Translations under genes and position numbers: made by a program
From: Chrysoperla carnea
Taxonomy: Eukaryota; Arthropoda; Insecta; Neuroptera; Chrysopidae
Length of the DNA stretch: 64,000 nucleotides
Direction: 5' to 3'
NCBI RefSeq assembly: GCF_905475395.1
Contig: NC_058339.1
Location: 86,748,520-86,812,519, forward strand
In this document: piece by piece, positions 28,501 to 39,882 of the stretch
Numbering within the stretch: position 1 is the stretch's first letter
Layout of the letters: every line of letters starts with the position of its first letter
Notes under the pieces: generated by a model
Told to the model about the DNA's origin: nothing
The model's database searches: none
What the model saw: the letters and a program-made list of their open reading frames with translations, nothing else

Positions 28501-31500
28501 TAATAGTTGATTAGAATTTGATAAATTTTGAGAAAATTGGAATATCATTGCAAAAGTTGTTCAAAATTTTCGTAATTTTTGAATATTTATTCGAAAAAGT
28601 TCATCTTTTTATAATTAAATAATTGGAAAAAAAAACTTAAACCATTTACATTATTCTGCGACTAAAATTTATAATAATTATACACAAAATAGTAAAAAAC
28701 AAAAAAAACTTACTGTTCTTTTCACCGGGACATATTTTGCAACATCTTCCCGGAAGTAAAACTGGTTCTGCACATTTTGGTTCCGGACATTCATTGGTAA
28801 TATTACGGCATTGTACACGGGCGACAACTCGTCGCTTTTTCTGAATCTATAAAAGAAAAATTTAAAAACAAAATTACCAAGGAGAAAAAACATTTCAAAC
28901 ATTAAAAAAAAAATAGGTCAAAATCTTATTAAGACGTTTATAATAATATTTATCATTGATTCTAAAGTACTCTAATACATATAAATTGATTAGGCCAAGG
29001 TTATTAAATTTTTTTTTTAATAATATTTTAATTTAATTTACATTATACAGGGTAAAGTATTGTACCTTGATGATCAGTCATGTGTTAAAATATATTGTTA
29101 TATACGAGATAAGAACTAACGTTTACTTACTGAAAAGCAAGCAATTGAAAAAAATGGATGCAGTGCTTGTATTTAAAAGGAAAATAAAAATAAAATTATT
29201 TTTGTTCCAAAGAGTTAAAAAAATTATTTTACTGTTTCAGTTTTAAACAAAATTTATTTGAATTCTTTAAAAAGTATAAATTTTAGTAATAGTAGGGCTC
29301 TATGGAATAATTTTTACATTCTTATACTTAAAAATTTATTTAAAAGTATATAAATGTAAAATGTATTCCAAGGTACAACAGTTTACCTCTATATAATGTA
29401 AACTTTAATCGTTTAGGAAGTATTTTTATCGATGGAATATTCCTGACAACGTTTTAAATAAAAATTATTTATAAAAACGGTAATATAATAAGATTAAATT
29501 GGAAATTAATACGGAATATTTAAATTTTTTTTGACAATTGCTTATTAAAAGATAATATTAAAAAAAGATTATATATTTATCAAATGATAAGTGGGCGTAA
29601 TTTCCATTACTTTCTGTCAACAAATTTCTTTATCTGGTTTGAGAAGAAAGTTGAATTAAAAAAAAAATTTAATTCCAAAATATACCAAAAAATTATTTAT
29701 CTAAATTTTTTTTAAATATATTTATATAATTAATTAGCATATATTATTATTATGTCTCGATGTAACTTTTAAATGTAAATTTAACTAAAACCCTCCCAAA
29801 ATAAAAAAAAATTAATAAAAATGTTGATTCATCATTTTTTAGCAAAATTGCATCTAAAGGAAATGAAACTATTATTACATAAATTTTGGAATCTTGCATC
29901 TAATGACTTTTAAATATAGATTATTAAGAAGGTCCTTTCGTTTGGGGGAAGTAAATTGTGCACTGGCAGGAAGTAAATTGTCCATTTAAAAAAAAAAAAA
30001 AAACAATGGCGGCGAAAGGACTTCCTTAATTCAATAAAATAAGTATTTGACTTCTTAAAAATTATAACTTCTTAAAGAATCGTCTTAAATCAAAGTATCT
30101 TTCCTGCGAGTACTTTTCAGCTTATTATTTTTAGTTCAAAAACTGAAACCTGAATATTTCGAAAAAATAATTTTCATTTTTATTTCATTCCATCCAATCG
30201 ATAACTGGTACTATAATTCAAGAAAAGTTGGTAGGGACTTACTTTCTCGTAAGATTGTCAACAAATGTTAACATTTTTTAACATTTTTTTCAAAAAAATT
30301 TACACACTAAGGTCTTATCAAATTTTCACTAATCGGTAGATAAACTATAATAAAAAAATTATTTTCCCTGTAATTTAAAATTATTTAATTTACAAGAGAG
30401 GTCAAAGGACCTCTTTAATGCAAAATTATTTAGAAAATTTTTATTTTTATTTTTTTTAATTTATAGTGAAAAATTCGAAAAATGAGTTTCTTAAACTCTT
30501 TTGCTATATAAACGAATAAAAAAAATTCGTTAAAATAGTACATTTTTACTTTTTTTTAGAAAAAATCTGACGTATTTGTTACTGCTGCAGAAGCTTGGAC
30601 TATTAATAATAATATTTATGGAGAATTAGCAAAATTTCTCTTATTTTTAAATGAAAATTGATTGATTTATTTATACGTTATTGAAAGGCATTATTGAAGA
30701 GAGGTATTAAACTGACTCGTACGTATGTAACATAATAAAAGTTATACATTATGATGTCTGTAAATTAAGTCAAATACATAATTACATTTGAAAATATTAC
30801 TTTAAACAAGTTTTAAAATAATAAAAAGATGAAACGAACGAACTAAACAACTGTTGTTTCTTATGATGATAGCGAAGTACCGGTATGATTAGTTTTTCTG
30901 GTTTTAATTTTTGCATTAGAGGATTTATCTCTTATTTATTTATTTAATTTTTTTTTTTAAAGAGTTTATATTTTTATAATCTTTTAATTTTTTTATTGAT
31001 TTAAGTTCCATTAACGGCACACTCTCAATTAATGTTGAAAATAAATTTTATTATAATGTTTATTTTGTTTGTAGTTTTGAATCAAAATTAATTCGTGTCA
31101 TTTAATGGGTCAGGCTAATGAGACTGAACTATTTTCCAAAAAATATGTACTCAATTAAGATTTTAATAATTTCATTAAAAAAAATTTTTAAAAAGGTAAT
31201 TCAAACACTTTTGCCAAACGCGGAAATACACATACCAACTGTATGGTAGAATCATAGTGATCCAAGTATCATCTTTCTTAAATTAAAGATTGAATGGACA
31301 TGAAAGTGCTATTTGGATTAATTTTCCTCGAGAAAATCTAACCTACTTCGTGAAGAATTAAGTTTTAATGTGTGAAAACAAATATTATTATTTTGAAATA
31401 AAAATAATTGAATTGAATCTGATTTTTTCATTTTTCCAAAAATGGTTTTTTATTTTTATAAATATTAACCAGTAAAAATATAAATTCTGTTACAACTTAA

Positions 31501-33540
31501 AAAAATATATTCTTTATTTTTTACCAATATGAAATATTACTTGGATCACTATGATTCTACCATTCTCATATAGATTTCCATCTATAATCGAAGTTTTAAG
31601 ATATAACTAGAGTTACCAATTTATGTAAACCATTTTGAAATTGTTTAATATTTGGATGAATTATAATAAATATTGATGATGATAATCGATAAGTATAATT
31701 TTTTCATGAATCATACTATATGTATAAATATATTTAAAAAATTTATAGATGCATAATATATATTTTAATAATGGTCATTGACCTAGTGACAGACTGACGC
31801 CATCTAATGCGTAATATACGTCATTTATATATTAATGCCGTAACTAAATTTATTTAGATAAAAACACTTTATTTTTTTGTACAAATTAAAAGTTGTTAAT
31901 TTATTTCGTGATATAGAGGGTATGAAATTATTTTAAATCATACTTTACTGTTTTAATTTTGGGTTAACATATTAAAATTTTGTTATCAATTCACCATCGA
32001 AGAGAACAATTGAAAATTGAGTAAAACAATGACAAAATCTGGATATTTTTTTATTCAAAAATTTTTATTTTGAAAAATTACCCTAAATAAATACTTGTGA
32101 AATATATCTATGTGATAAAATGGTTATAGAAGACTAATTTTTTCGTTAATAAGGTTATTCAACAAAAATTTCTTCATAATAAATTGATTATTTTGAATTG
32201 TATAAAATATTTTCCGAGATATAATTTTGTACACCCTATATTCAGAATACTTTTTTTTTACAAAGCTATTTTTAAACCACTCTATATTATTTATTGAAAA
32301 TTATAATCATTTTTATTAATTCATAATAGTTTTTAGTAATGCCAGATTGCTGTAAAATTATATATATTTTTAATAATTTAATTACATTGTTTTTAATTTG
32401 TATAAAATAATTTCCTTGCCATTTGTTTTTATTACCAAATTTTGGTAATTTTTATTTTTAAATTCGAAAATTATATAAAATATATTACGTACAAAAAAAA
32501 AAAAATATAATTTAAAATATCGATGACTAATAAAATTTAATCAATAAAAAGAAGAAGAAATAATTGGCATAAACCTATATCCGGCATTTTTTTTTAAACG
32601 TTAAATCTAATTTAGAATTGATAAATTTAATATTTCCGGTTCGATATAATATATAATATGTGTATGTTAAAATATTAATTCGAATATCCGTTGAGTGAGG
32701 AAAAAAATTGGTGCAATATATTTTAAAATATGTTTATTTAAAAAAAAATTAAATAATATAAAATTTATTCCCACATTTTGCTGATTTAAATATACTTCGT
32801 TACTTTTTCTAAATATATCGGAAATAACAATTATTTGAAAATAAATCTTAAGGGGATCTACTTGCTGGTACAAAGAAAATTGTGTACTTTTATCGTTAAA
32901 AACATGTTTTGGTAAAAATCTTGAATTTGCTTATGAAGGTTTTTTCCGATGAGATAGAGAGGATGGAAATCACGTATGATGGAAATCATTATGAAATTTG
33001 AAAAAAGTTAAAATTTATGTAAAAATATACTTAAATATTCTGATTCCGAGTTATAAAGCATATTTTTCTTTTAAAATAATAAAATTAAAAATCGTAATTT
33101 TTAAACTGTTTATCACGTGACCTAAAACGCGGGCAAGCCTTGCTGTGATGTCATATCGGTATGAGCCATAGACCATCAGTTAGTTTAGTGTAGACAGCTG
33201 GGTATAATATATCGACAGATAATAAGTATTTGTATTTATTATAATTAGATGTCTATGAATATATTTGTTAAACTTATTTGTGTTATTTCGTGTAATGATA
33301 CCGATATTACGTCATCAAATTGTATGCTCGCGTTTTTGACAATTTATAAAAGGTTTAAAATTTAATTTTAATTTTTGGCAAGAAAGCGTGTGTATTTTCC
33401 GATAAATTTTTGGTGGCTTCTTATTAGCAAAATCAACATTTTGAAGTACTTTTTCAAAAATAGTAGAATACCCTATTAAGAGCTTGAGACAGACTTTTAT
33501 TGTAGTTGCTTTGTAGTCAGTTTTTTCTACAAAGCAGCTA

Positions 33541-33579
<39 letters not shown>

Positions 33580-33880
33580 TATTAATTAGGAAATCTATCA
33601 ATATTGGTGAACGAGAGAATCTCCTTAATGAGATTAAATTTTAATGAATTTAAACAAAATATTATTAATTAAATAAACTAATATAATTAAAAATACATTA
33701 AAATTAAAAATTATTTAAAAAAAATTAATTATCTTAAATTTAGATAAGTTATTAAAAATTCAGATAAAATACTTACTCGAATACATTCACATTTCATACA
33801 GTACATAACACCTAACGGCGGTCCAAGATCTGGGAACCATGTTGATCCAATTTCGTGAACTTGTTTGCCCAATATACATT
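16342..33880 (-). CDS. sog: short gastrulation (sog), arthropod chordin; 3' seven coding exons
   Basis: Secreted BMP antagonist. In insects it binds Dpp-type ligands together with Tsg, is cut by Tolloid proteases and patterns the dorsoventral axis. Exons in transcript order: 33880-33777, 28846-28714, 21074-21009, 20361-18833, 18726-18438, 18363-17903 and 16515-16342, with all phases matching. They encode about 917 residues ending in TGA at 16342-16344. Domain order is VWC1, a short linker, four CHRD-type repeats in one 1.5-kb exon, then VWC2, VWC3 and VWC4, the full sog/chordin layout. Landmarks include GSTWFPDLGPPLGVMYC in VWC1 and TGKICGVWRRVARDYRRILR in CHRD1. Missing is the N-terminal exon with the signal sequence or anchor. 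The first visible exon starts in phase 1, so that exon must lie further right, inside or beyond the window. Confidence 0.95.
16516..17902 (-). other. last intron of sog
   Basis: About 1.4 kb. It holds a minus-strand SINE fragment with a (TTAGG)n tract at 17001-17093. The ORFs at 16632-16844 and 17031-17353 look accidental. Confidence 0.8.
17001..17093 (-). repeat. SINE 3' end with telomere-type (TTAGG)6 tail
   Basis: Six perfect TTAGG units at 17006-17035, flanked by variants, adjoin a block whose complement reads ggtatcacaacgg, ctaagtgtgtcc, gacagcca. The same block order precedes an AACCT tail at 8330-8397 and 53437-53617. The pentamers are therefore best read as a SINE tail, not as a decayed telomere. 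Confidence 0.7.
17903..18363 (-). CDS. sog: sog exon: VWC3 and first half of VWC4
   Basis: VWC3 runs CNLANKYYPPGSSW...CCKVCP. A hydrophilic linker with HNHPPPSEPQ follows, then the start of VWC4 (CIVRNDVYENGEEWHPN...CIFCRCK). Acceptor ttttctag; donor AAG|GTAAGC, phase 0. Confidence 0.94.
18438..18726 (-). CDS. sog: sog exon: VWC2
   Basis: Reads VKVPYNCLPLYSDSN..., then a complete VWC module (CYHES...WTSKHDPCTMCHCHLGKVKC...CCPIC). Phase 0 in, phase 1 out (GCAA|GTAAGT). Confidence 0.94.
18780..18818 (+). repeat. MITE-terminus remnant inside a 106-bp sog intron
   Basis: TTAAGGTTGTACGAGTGCCA, followed by GGGCAATTTTGGATAAGAG, is about 80% identical to 22626-22664, with mostly transition differences. 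It begins with TTAA like the other TTAA-type element ends in this window. It occupies about a third of the intron between 18726 and 18833. Confidence 0.6.
18833..20361 (-). CDS. sog: sog exon: four CHRD-type repeats
   Basis: One 1529-bp exon from HFATLMTART to LKQ. Repeat signatures are VVATGRFTFHKKSLFYSFYV (repeat 1), AIVSISSTLTPVIRVTLVFN (repeat 2), GLAWVYLNREGSLVYHVQV (repeat 3) and GMAWFAIDIDCNMHYEVQF (repeat 4). CHRD repeats are structural modules of chordin family proteins. Acceptor ctttacag; donor ACAG|GTAATA. Confidence 0.95.
20362..21008 (-). other. sog intron before the CHRD exon
   Basis: Unremarkable AT-rich intron of about 650 bp with a weak polypyrimidine tract and acceptor at its 3' end. 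No gene or repeat was identified. Confidence 0.8.
21009..21074 (-). CDS. sog: sog micro-exon linking VWC1 to CHRD1
   Basis: A 66-bp exon encoding SPDVVQVHPPHLFDAEDEKN then FK, ending AAAC|GTACGT. Phase 1 on both sides is consistent with its neighbours. A second GT four bases further on would break the frame and is rejected. It is too short for ordinary ORF detection. Confidence 0.85.
21497..21882 (+). mobile_element. Helitron-like element, non-autonomous
   Basis: Starts A|TCTC, followed by TTATAAATGTGAAAG and a TTTG-rich tract (GTTTGTTTGTTTG, then GTTACGCT). Ends with a hairpin-like AGCGAAGCGGGC and CTAG|T at 21879-21883. TC...CTRR ends with A/T flanks and a subterminal hairpin are Helitron hallmarks. 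It has no helicase ORF. Confidence 0.7.
21991..22140. mobile_element. two Helitron-like 3' ends facing outward
   Basis: On the plus strand the segment ends GAAGCGGGTGGGTAACTGCTAG|T at 22140. Its left edge is ACTAG (21991) followed by TTATCCACTCGCTGCGC, which is a second 3' end on the minus strand. The 150-bp unit is thus bounded by two 3' termini in opposite orientation, perhaps from nested insertion or rearrangement. Confidence 0.5.
22626..22664 (+). repeat. MITE-terminus fragment
   Basis: TTAAGAATGTACAAGCACCA plus GGCAGTTTTGGATAAAAG, homologous to 18780-18818. No matching opposite end is found nearby. Confidence 0.55.
22801..22945 (+). repeat. truncated copy of the 40294-40933 TTAA element
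   Basis: Shares GGATGTATRAGCATGG, TTTTCAATTTTGATR, AATATAAGACGAAAAGTAA (TATAAG in both) and TTCGATATCTGG with the left third of the element at 40294. The left TTAA is degraded to TTTA, and the right end is missing. Confidence 0.7.
25643..25835. other. lower-AT patch in a sog intron
   Basis: Stands out from its AT-rich surroundings, with GGCGGCGGGCAGGCAGCAGCG, GGCGCC, CATATG and GCCGGCCC-like motifs. A 63-codon minus-strand ORF spans it but shows no domain and ends in low-complexity sequence. It may be a regulatory element, a cryptic exon or promoter, or an old insertion. Confidence 0.4.
26696..27108 (+). mobile_element. dispersed repeat family A, copy 2 (most complete, 413 bp)
   Basis: Begins TTAATAGAGTACTT and ends AGTAGAATACTATATTAA, giving imperfect terminal inverted repeats. 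Internal blocks (CACGTGA, GTTACCATCAACTTTATACA, AGCAAGAAAGCGTGT) are shared with the other three copies. No transposase ORF, so MITE-like. Confidence 0.75.
28714..28846 (-). CDS. sog: sog exon: second half of VWC1
   Basis: Reads IQKKRRVVARVQCRN..., with the CxxxxC and CCKICPG ends of a VWC module. Acceptor ttttatag; donor AACA|GTAAGT, phase 1. It completes the module begun about 5 kb upstream. Confidence 0.93.
31243..31563. mobile_element. 321-bp MITE with perfect 26-bp terminal inverted repeats
   Basis: 31243-31268 (starting ATGGTAGAATCATAGTGATC) is the exact reverse complement of 31538-31563. The interior is AT-rich and non-coding. Perfect arms suggest a recent insertion or selection on the stem. 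I see no clear target-site duplication, and the superfamily is unassigned. Confidence 0.85.
32994..33479 (+). repeat. dispersed repeat family A, copy 3
   Basis: Shares AAATATACTTAAATATTCTG, CACGTGACCTAAAACGCG, GGCAAGAAAGCGTGTGTATTT and AAAATCAACATTTTGAAG with the other copies. Ends TAGTAGAATACCCTATTAA at 33479. The middle has a divergent or inserted segment (about 33160-33300). Confidence 0.75.
33503..33574 (+). repeat. 14-bp hairpin followed by a run of 31 T
   Basis: TAGTTGCTTTGTAG (33503-33516) pairs with CTACAAAGCAGCTA (33527-33540) with one G-T pair, and a T31 tract follows at 33544-33574. It lies just 3' (minus-strand view) of a sog exon. It resembles a retroposed tail or slippage product; no gene is claimed. 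Confidence 0.6.
33777..33880 (-). CDS. sog: sog exon: first half of VWC1
   Basis: Reads CILGKQVHEIGSTW...GVMYCMKCECIR between acceptor ttgtttcag and donor CGA|GTAAGT. This is the most N-terminal sog exon found. It enters in phase 1 (needs one base, which with AA would give Glu if that base is G) and leaves in phase 0. Confidence 0.93.
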
Positions 33881-35113
33881 CTGAAACAATTAAAACAAGA
33901 AACATTAAATAAATGAGATACTTTTTTTTTATACTATTAATTATTATACTATTTAATTAGATTATCTGCATAAATTATTTGCCTTAAGAAATTTTAATTT
34001 TTAAGTTTCCAAGTATAGTTTTTTTGCCGTGATTTATGGCACGTACAACAATACATACACGAGGTAATTGCAATTTGTCGAATTGAATCTTAAGTGTATG
34101 TATATGTTAATAATATTTGCACAGACCGAATCAAGCACGTAGCTACTGTGAGAACGGAAGTCTATGAAATTTTTTATATTTTTCGGAGTTATGCATTTCT
34201 TAAAATTCATTAAACGATACTGTATCATTCGGATTAATTTCTTTCTGGAAATGATGAAAAAATTTAAAATATATAAAAAAAAAACTTTTCGAAATTTATC
34301 CGTAAAATTCTGGGCGGAATTCTCACGCTTTTAAAATTAGATTCGATTTTCTAAATCGATTTCACGTGATTTTTTTAATTTGTTAAAAATAATTTTTGTT
34401 AAATATTGTAAGTATGCAAAAATATTTTAAAATAACAAATTTAACAAAAATTAAAAATAGCACTTGAAAAAACTCATTATCAATGTCATCAAAAAATTAT
34501 TTAATTTTTTTTTTAGAGAGGCAGTGCGAAAATAAAAATGTTAATCAGCAGTGTTTTATTATTATCGCAATGACAGCTAGCTTAAAATTCTATTTTTAAT
34601 CTATTTTTTATAGACATATATTATAATCAGAACATTTTTGAAGCCCTTTCATAAAAATTTAGTAGCTACGTGTCTGTGGTCAGTCACACTAATTAAATAA
34701 ATTACGATAAGAAAAGACAATACGATATTGATTTTAAAATTTAGTAAAAAAAAGAGTATTGTGTATTTAATTTTCTCTTAGTAAATTGCTTGTATAATTA
34801 TTATTATATCTATACTAATTAATCAAAATCTTAATGTTGTCTGAATGTCTATTACATAAAAAAAACTATTGAACCGACTGTAAAATTTCCTACGTCCTTT
34901 CAGTTTCAGACAAGGTTGCACTAGATTAGATATTTTTATTATTCAAAAATTTTTTAATCACAATATTCCCGTTTGACTCGTTATACTATGCCTACTAAGA
35001 TTTTTGGGTTATGCCCTGCGGTAGTAGGCTCGGATGAAATAATTCAACAGGAGTCATGTTGAAAAAAATGCTCCGATATGTAAAAGCAAGTTTAAGCACC
35101 ATGGCGTCAGTTT

Positions 35114-35327
35114 TGCACGGTACAGGTGAGAATATGAATGCATCAGCCTTCATCATCAAGTAAGAAGCCCTACTTGATTTATTTCTGTCCGGAATTTATG
35201 TAATTCGCTTCGAATACTTATGCAGAGTTACTATCCAGTAACGCCTTACATATTTGCTGATCAGGGGGTGAGACACCAATTGGTTGTGAAATTCATATTC
35301 TCGCCTGTACTCACCTGTACCGCATGC
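35114..35327. repeat. foldback element
   Basis: TGCACGGTACAGGTGAGAATATGAAT (first 20: TGCACGGTACAGGTGAGAAT) from 35114 is mirrored by ATTCATATTCTCGCCTGTAC at 35291-35310. A second mirrored piece, TCACCTGTACCG, lies at 35311-35322. The right arm therefore contains a partial tandem copy. Confidence 0.65.
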
Positions 35328-38300
35328 AGGAGATTTTATATATAGGGAGTATCTTTTTCAAAATGATTTCTGGTGGGTCATTTCACCCGAAAAGTTTGAC
35401 CATGGGCTTGTAATGTATATGTTTAAAGGAAAAAATGTCAATTTTCCAAAATTTTCTTCGTTTGGGGCAGTAATTCGATAAATTATCAATATTTTTTTAT
35501 TGAAAAGTTTATGTTTTTATGTAAAATTTTCAATTAAGCTAAAACTCTTGAATAGTTTTTACACATCACACAATACAAATAACACCTGTGATTTTTTTTA
35601 CATACGAAGGACGGCTAATCACCTGGTGATCTAATAATAATGAATCGATGATATTTAATGGAAAATTAATTCAAAATAAAATCTATTTTTAAAAATATTC
35701 TAATTTTTCTAATGATGAGTTTGCCTGCTGTGCCATACTAAGCCCAACGATGATTCATAGAATTTTGAATGAATCTTAGAGAAATAATCAAAATTCAAAT
35801 TTTTTTTTTTCAATTGCCTAATATTCAATGATTTTTCGGTTGAGTCATAATTAATTAATTCAAAAACTTAAAAAAAAAATCTTCTTTTTAATATCTAAAA
35901 AAAAAATATATAAATTATGTCTCCGTGCAAAAATTTATGATTTACTGAAAAACTTAATTTGAATATTGCTTGTTTCAGCTTGTATTTTTTGACTAAAAAT
36001 AAAATCATTAAATCATTACTACATAATTTTATTTTTGTGAAATTATTTGTATAGTATCATTTAAGATTCCGTACCAGAAAATTAGGGAAACAAAAGTCAT
36101 ATGCAATTTGTATAGATTTCGCAAGCTTATAGTTTTACATTAAATATTTTACAAAGCTTGAAAAAGGCTAAATAAATAAACGAATGTTATTGGGTTATTT
36201 ATTGTCAAAAAGTTTGTATTTTCCTTTAATTCTACTTCATTCTTAACCATTCTTCCATTATTTTTTTCATGGCATATAAAAACAGTTACTTTAAATATGT
36301 TACAAGCTATCAATTGTGCCCGTTAAAGAACAGACAAGTTAAGCGTTATTAACAGAAAATTTTCTAAAATTATTTCTACTTATTCAGGGATAATAGGGAA
36401 TATTCATGTATTTTTTTTAAAAATATTTTTAATTCATTGTTTGCACTGTTATAACAAAGTAAAAAATATAAATACTGCTTAAAAATGCTGTAATTAAGTG
36501 TTAAAAAATATTTAAAATACATCATAAATTTGAGATATTTAAACGCAGTTTTTTGGCGCTTTCTGTTGGTGACGTATAAGTACGTGATCTGTCAATTGGT
36601 GACAGTTCAATGTACAATTTACACTTTAAAAAAATGAATTTACAACATAGAGTGTAAAACTCGTTATTATTAAGTTTTATAATAAAAAGCCGTAGAATAA
36701 TATAACTCAATGTAATATCATACCAAATGTAAGTAAATTAATGCCATACAGAATGTCAACAAATTTGACAAACCAGTACTATAATGTCACGTCCGTTTAA
36801 AAATTTGAATTTCTTGTTTTAGAAATTTTGAATTTTTCTCACTGAATTTGTACTTTTTGTAATTAATTTTAAGTAATTAAAAAGTAATTAATCACTAAAG
36901 TAATGGTTTAGTTGAATTGGACAGCCAATAAAATTACGGAAAAAAAATATTTGAACTATATTTAAATTTCATGAATATTCCCTATTCCCTGAATTGCTAG
37001 GACCATTTTTATGACAACAATCAAACAAAATGTCGTGCTAGAAGCATGTGAACAATCTATTTTATGAAGCATATGTTTTTTTTTATTTTTATTTTTTTAA
37101 ATTTTCAATGTTTAAAAATCATAAAAAAATATAAAATTCTAGAAATTAAAAAATAAAAACAGATTCTCTCTTGACTCATTGAATAAAAATTTTTTTCGTG
37201 TCTGAGATTAGTAAGCATATTAGAAGTAACGTATCATAACCTAAACATTTAAACTTGTACATTTACAATTATAAAAAAAAAAAATAAATGTATTTTAATA
37301 TAATTTTTCATAAATATATTATGATTAAAAAATAATATATTGTTTTTATAATATTTTTTTGTAAAGTACAATTTTTTACGTAAATCAAAAATGTTTATGT
37401 AAAAATATCAAATAATGTGAATTATTATTTTGACAAATAGCCAATTTATTTGTACTTAAATATCTATGACAAAATTTTTTTTAAACGAATTTCTCTTTCA
37501 AAGATAATAAGCTATGGCTTTTGTACCGATGATGGATGAAATTTTTATAATATTCAAAGTTTTTAGTTATTTTTACTTCATTATCTTCTCCATTATCTTA
37601 AGTTAAACAAACTCTTCTATTGAATACTGGCTTATGTAGTCGACTAATTATGGCTTCGAACTCTTAAGTGGAAGGAATCGAATTCGATCCTTGTCCCAAG
37701 AATTTAGGTTAGTTATAATAATCAATTTTTTGATAATTTCGAAACTAGCAATAAATGAAAATTTTATTTTAAATTATTATTAATAGGGAATTCACTTAGT
37801 TTACGCAGCTCTTGCATGTCGAATTTTATAATAAAAAAAATTAACGAAATTAATTTATAATACAAATTTAATAGTTTTTTTGACCTTCAAATAGAAGAGA
37901 AAAAAGTCAACAAATTTTATATGAAAAATCTGTGTACTTATAAACAAGCTTTTATACATCTGATATTAAAATATTAATAATTTTCTTCACAATTTTTTTG
38001 TGAAAGAAAATTAAAAGTCATTTTATTTTATTTGAAAAAAATGCATGGAAAATTGTAATTTTTAAAAGATGCAGAATAAGCATAAAAAGAAAATGCATGA
38101 AAAAATGTGAAAAGAATTAGTAATTTAATTCGAATTTTTGATTTTTCTTGGATTAAAGTTTCGATAAATAAATTAAAAATATCGATTTGTTAAACTGTTT
38201 TTCGCTCATTTTTAATTATGCTACAAATTTGTGAATTATTAAAATTTTTCCCGTCAATGCTACTCCTTAATCTTTGCTAAATTAAAATGGTATCGACCCG

Positions 38301-38709
38301 AAAGATCAGATGAAGTTTCTAATCTTTGTTGATTATTAATTTCAATGTTGAAGGCAAATACAAAATTTGAAAATTCACGATTTATAAAATACAAATTTTT
38401 GTATTTTACTTTTGAGAATTAAGAAGAAAAATTATAAATTTAAAAATAATTTCAAACTAATGTTAAAAATATTATTAAAAAAATATATATTAAAAATAGA
38501 ATTTTATGTAAAAGAATCAAAAAAAGACAATGATTTCTGTCTGAATAGGTAACCTAAATAAAAAGTACATATCTTAAAATATTACATTGACTTATTTTTG
38601 ACTACCGGATGACCCATGAATGAAACACAAATGTCTAGCAGTTTATATATTAAATATAAACGTAGAAATATGGTATCTATAAATATCTCTATATGGTATC
38701 CAGTATATA

Positions 38710-39101
38710 CAGTGTGTTCAATTTAGTAGAGACCACATGGAAAACTATTTTGTCGAGTATAGCTCAGTTGAAGTCGAGTATACTCTAGAACATATTTTTA
38801 GCGTTCGTATATAGGTGCGTGGAAAAATATAAGTTTAGCTCCAGAGTAAAACTTTATTTTTTACAATATCGACATTGTTTCAAAAAAGTTCATTCTAATT
38901 GAAAACTACGGTCAGATATCCAATATTATCAATTTTTCCTAATAAATATTGTTCATATAGTAAAAAATAAAGCCACTTTACTCGTGAAACAAAATTTACA
39001 TTTTTTGACAAACCTCCAATTTTTTATCAAGAATAAATATTTTCCATAAAACAAATAATAAAAAAGTTTTCCATTTATGACCGATTTAATTGTACACACT
39101 G
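38710..39101. mobile_element. TA-flanked MITE, Tc1/mariner type (392 bp)
   Basis: Ends are CAGTGTGTTCAATTTA and TTAATTGTACACACTG, inverted with one or two mismatches, each flanked by TA. The TA target and CAGTGTG-type ends are typical of Tc1/mariner-derived MITEs. There is no ORF. Confidence 0.75.
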
Positions 39102-39882
39102 TATGTACAATTATACACATATTATTAGTTATAATGTCGTCTGGTTTTAATGTTTAAACTTCCTTGTATTGTGTGAAGAATAGTTTCTTTTTTATTCTGT
39201 TTTTTTATTTAAAAAAAAAAAAAAAAACGCGTTATTGTGTGAATAAGTATATTTTTAAATTTGAATGAAGGGGATTCGCTTTTCTCGTGAAGATAAATAT
39301 TCATTCGTTTATACTTGCCCGACTTCTTCCTTTTTGACAATACGCCGCGGCCGTTGTACATACATAATGTTATATTATAACATCTTTTCGAATTTGGCAG
39401 TTGTTCGTCTGCGTGTATACACAATGTATGAGTCAGATTCGTAGAGTAACAGTTTTCTTTTTTTTTGTATACCGTGTGAATATTGAAAATACCACCTGTG
39501 TTTATCTGCCGAAATTACGCCGTCTATAACAAGTCCAATTGTTTCAAGAATTTTTTACAAGCTTTTATTTAACTTCACTGGATGTAGATGTTATTCTGGT
39601 CAAAGTCCCAACCCTTTTTTCGGGATAGCTCTGGTCTGAAGGTAGACACTGGTCAAATTAGGTTATAGTGACATTGAAGGGACCAACAAATTTTGTCCTT
39701 ATGAACGATAGTCGTTGTAAGCGATAGTCTTTATATGTAGATTTTTGTATTAAAATGAAAGTTATAAATATACAATTATTGGTCGTAAATGCTGACTAAT
39801 TCCAATGACGACTGGACTCCAAATAAAGTTTATAAGTTAAATATTAGTGCAGTAAAAGATGTACAAAAATCGGCTAATAAAG

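Larger units (their letters stand above)
21075..28713 (-). other. 7.6-kb sog intron
   Basis: Contains Helitron-like elements (21497-21882, 21991-22140), a MITE end (22626-22664), a truncated TTAA-element copy (22801-22945), a patch of lower AT content (25643-25835) and repeat A copy 2 (26696-27108). No coding region is supported. Confidence 0.75.
28847..33776 (-). other. 4.9-kb sog intron
   Basis: Holds a MITE with perfect 26-bp inverted repeats (31243-31563), repeat A copy 3 (32994-33479) and a hairpin plus T-run (33503-33574) close to the upstream exon. No coding region is supported. Confidence 0.75.

Noticed and set aside
39209..39424. 71-codon minus-strand ORF as a possible sog 5' exon
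   Set aside because: No signal sequence and no similarity to sog N-termini; it ends in a poly-Phe run from an A/T tract.
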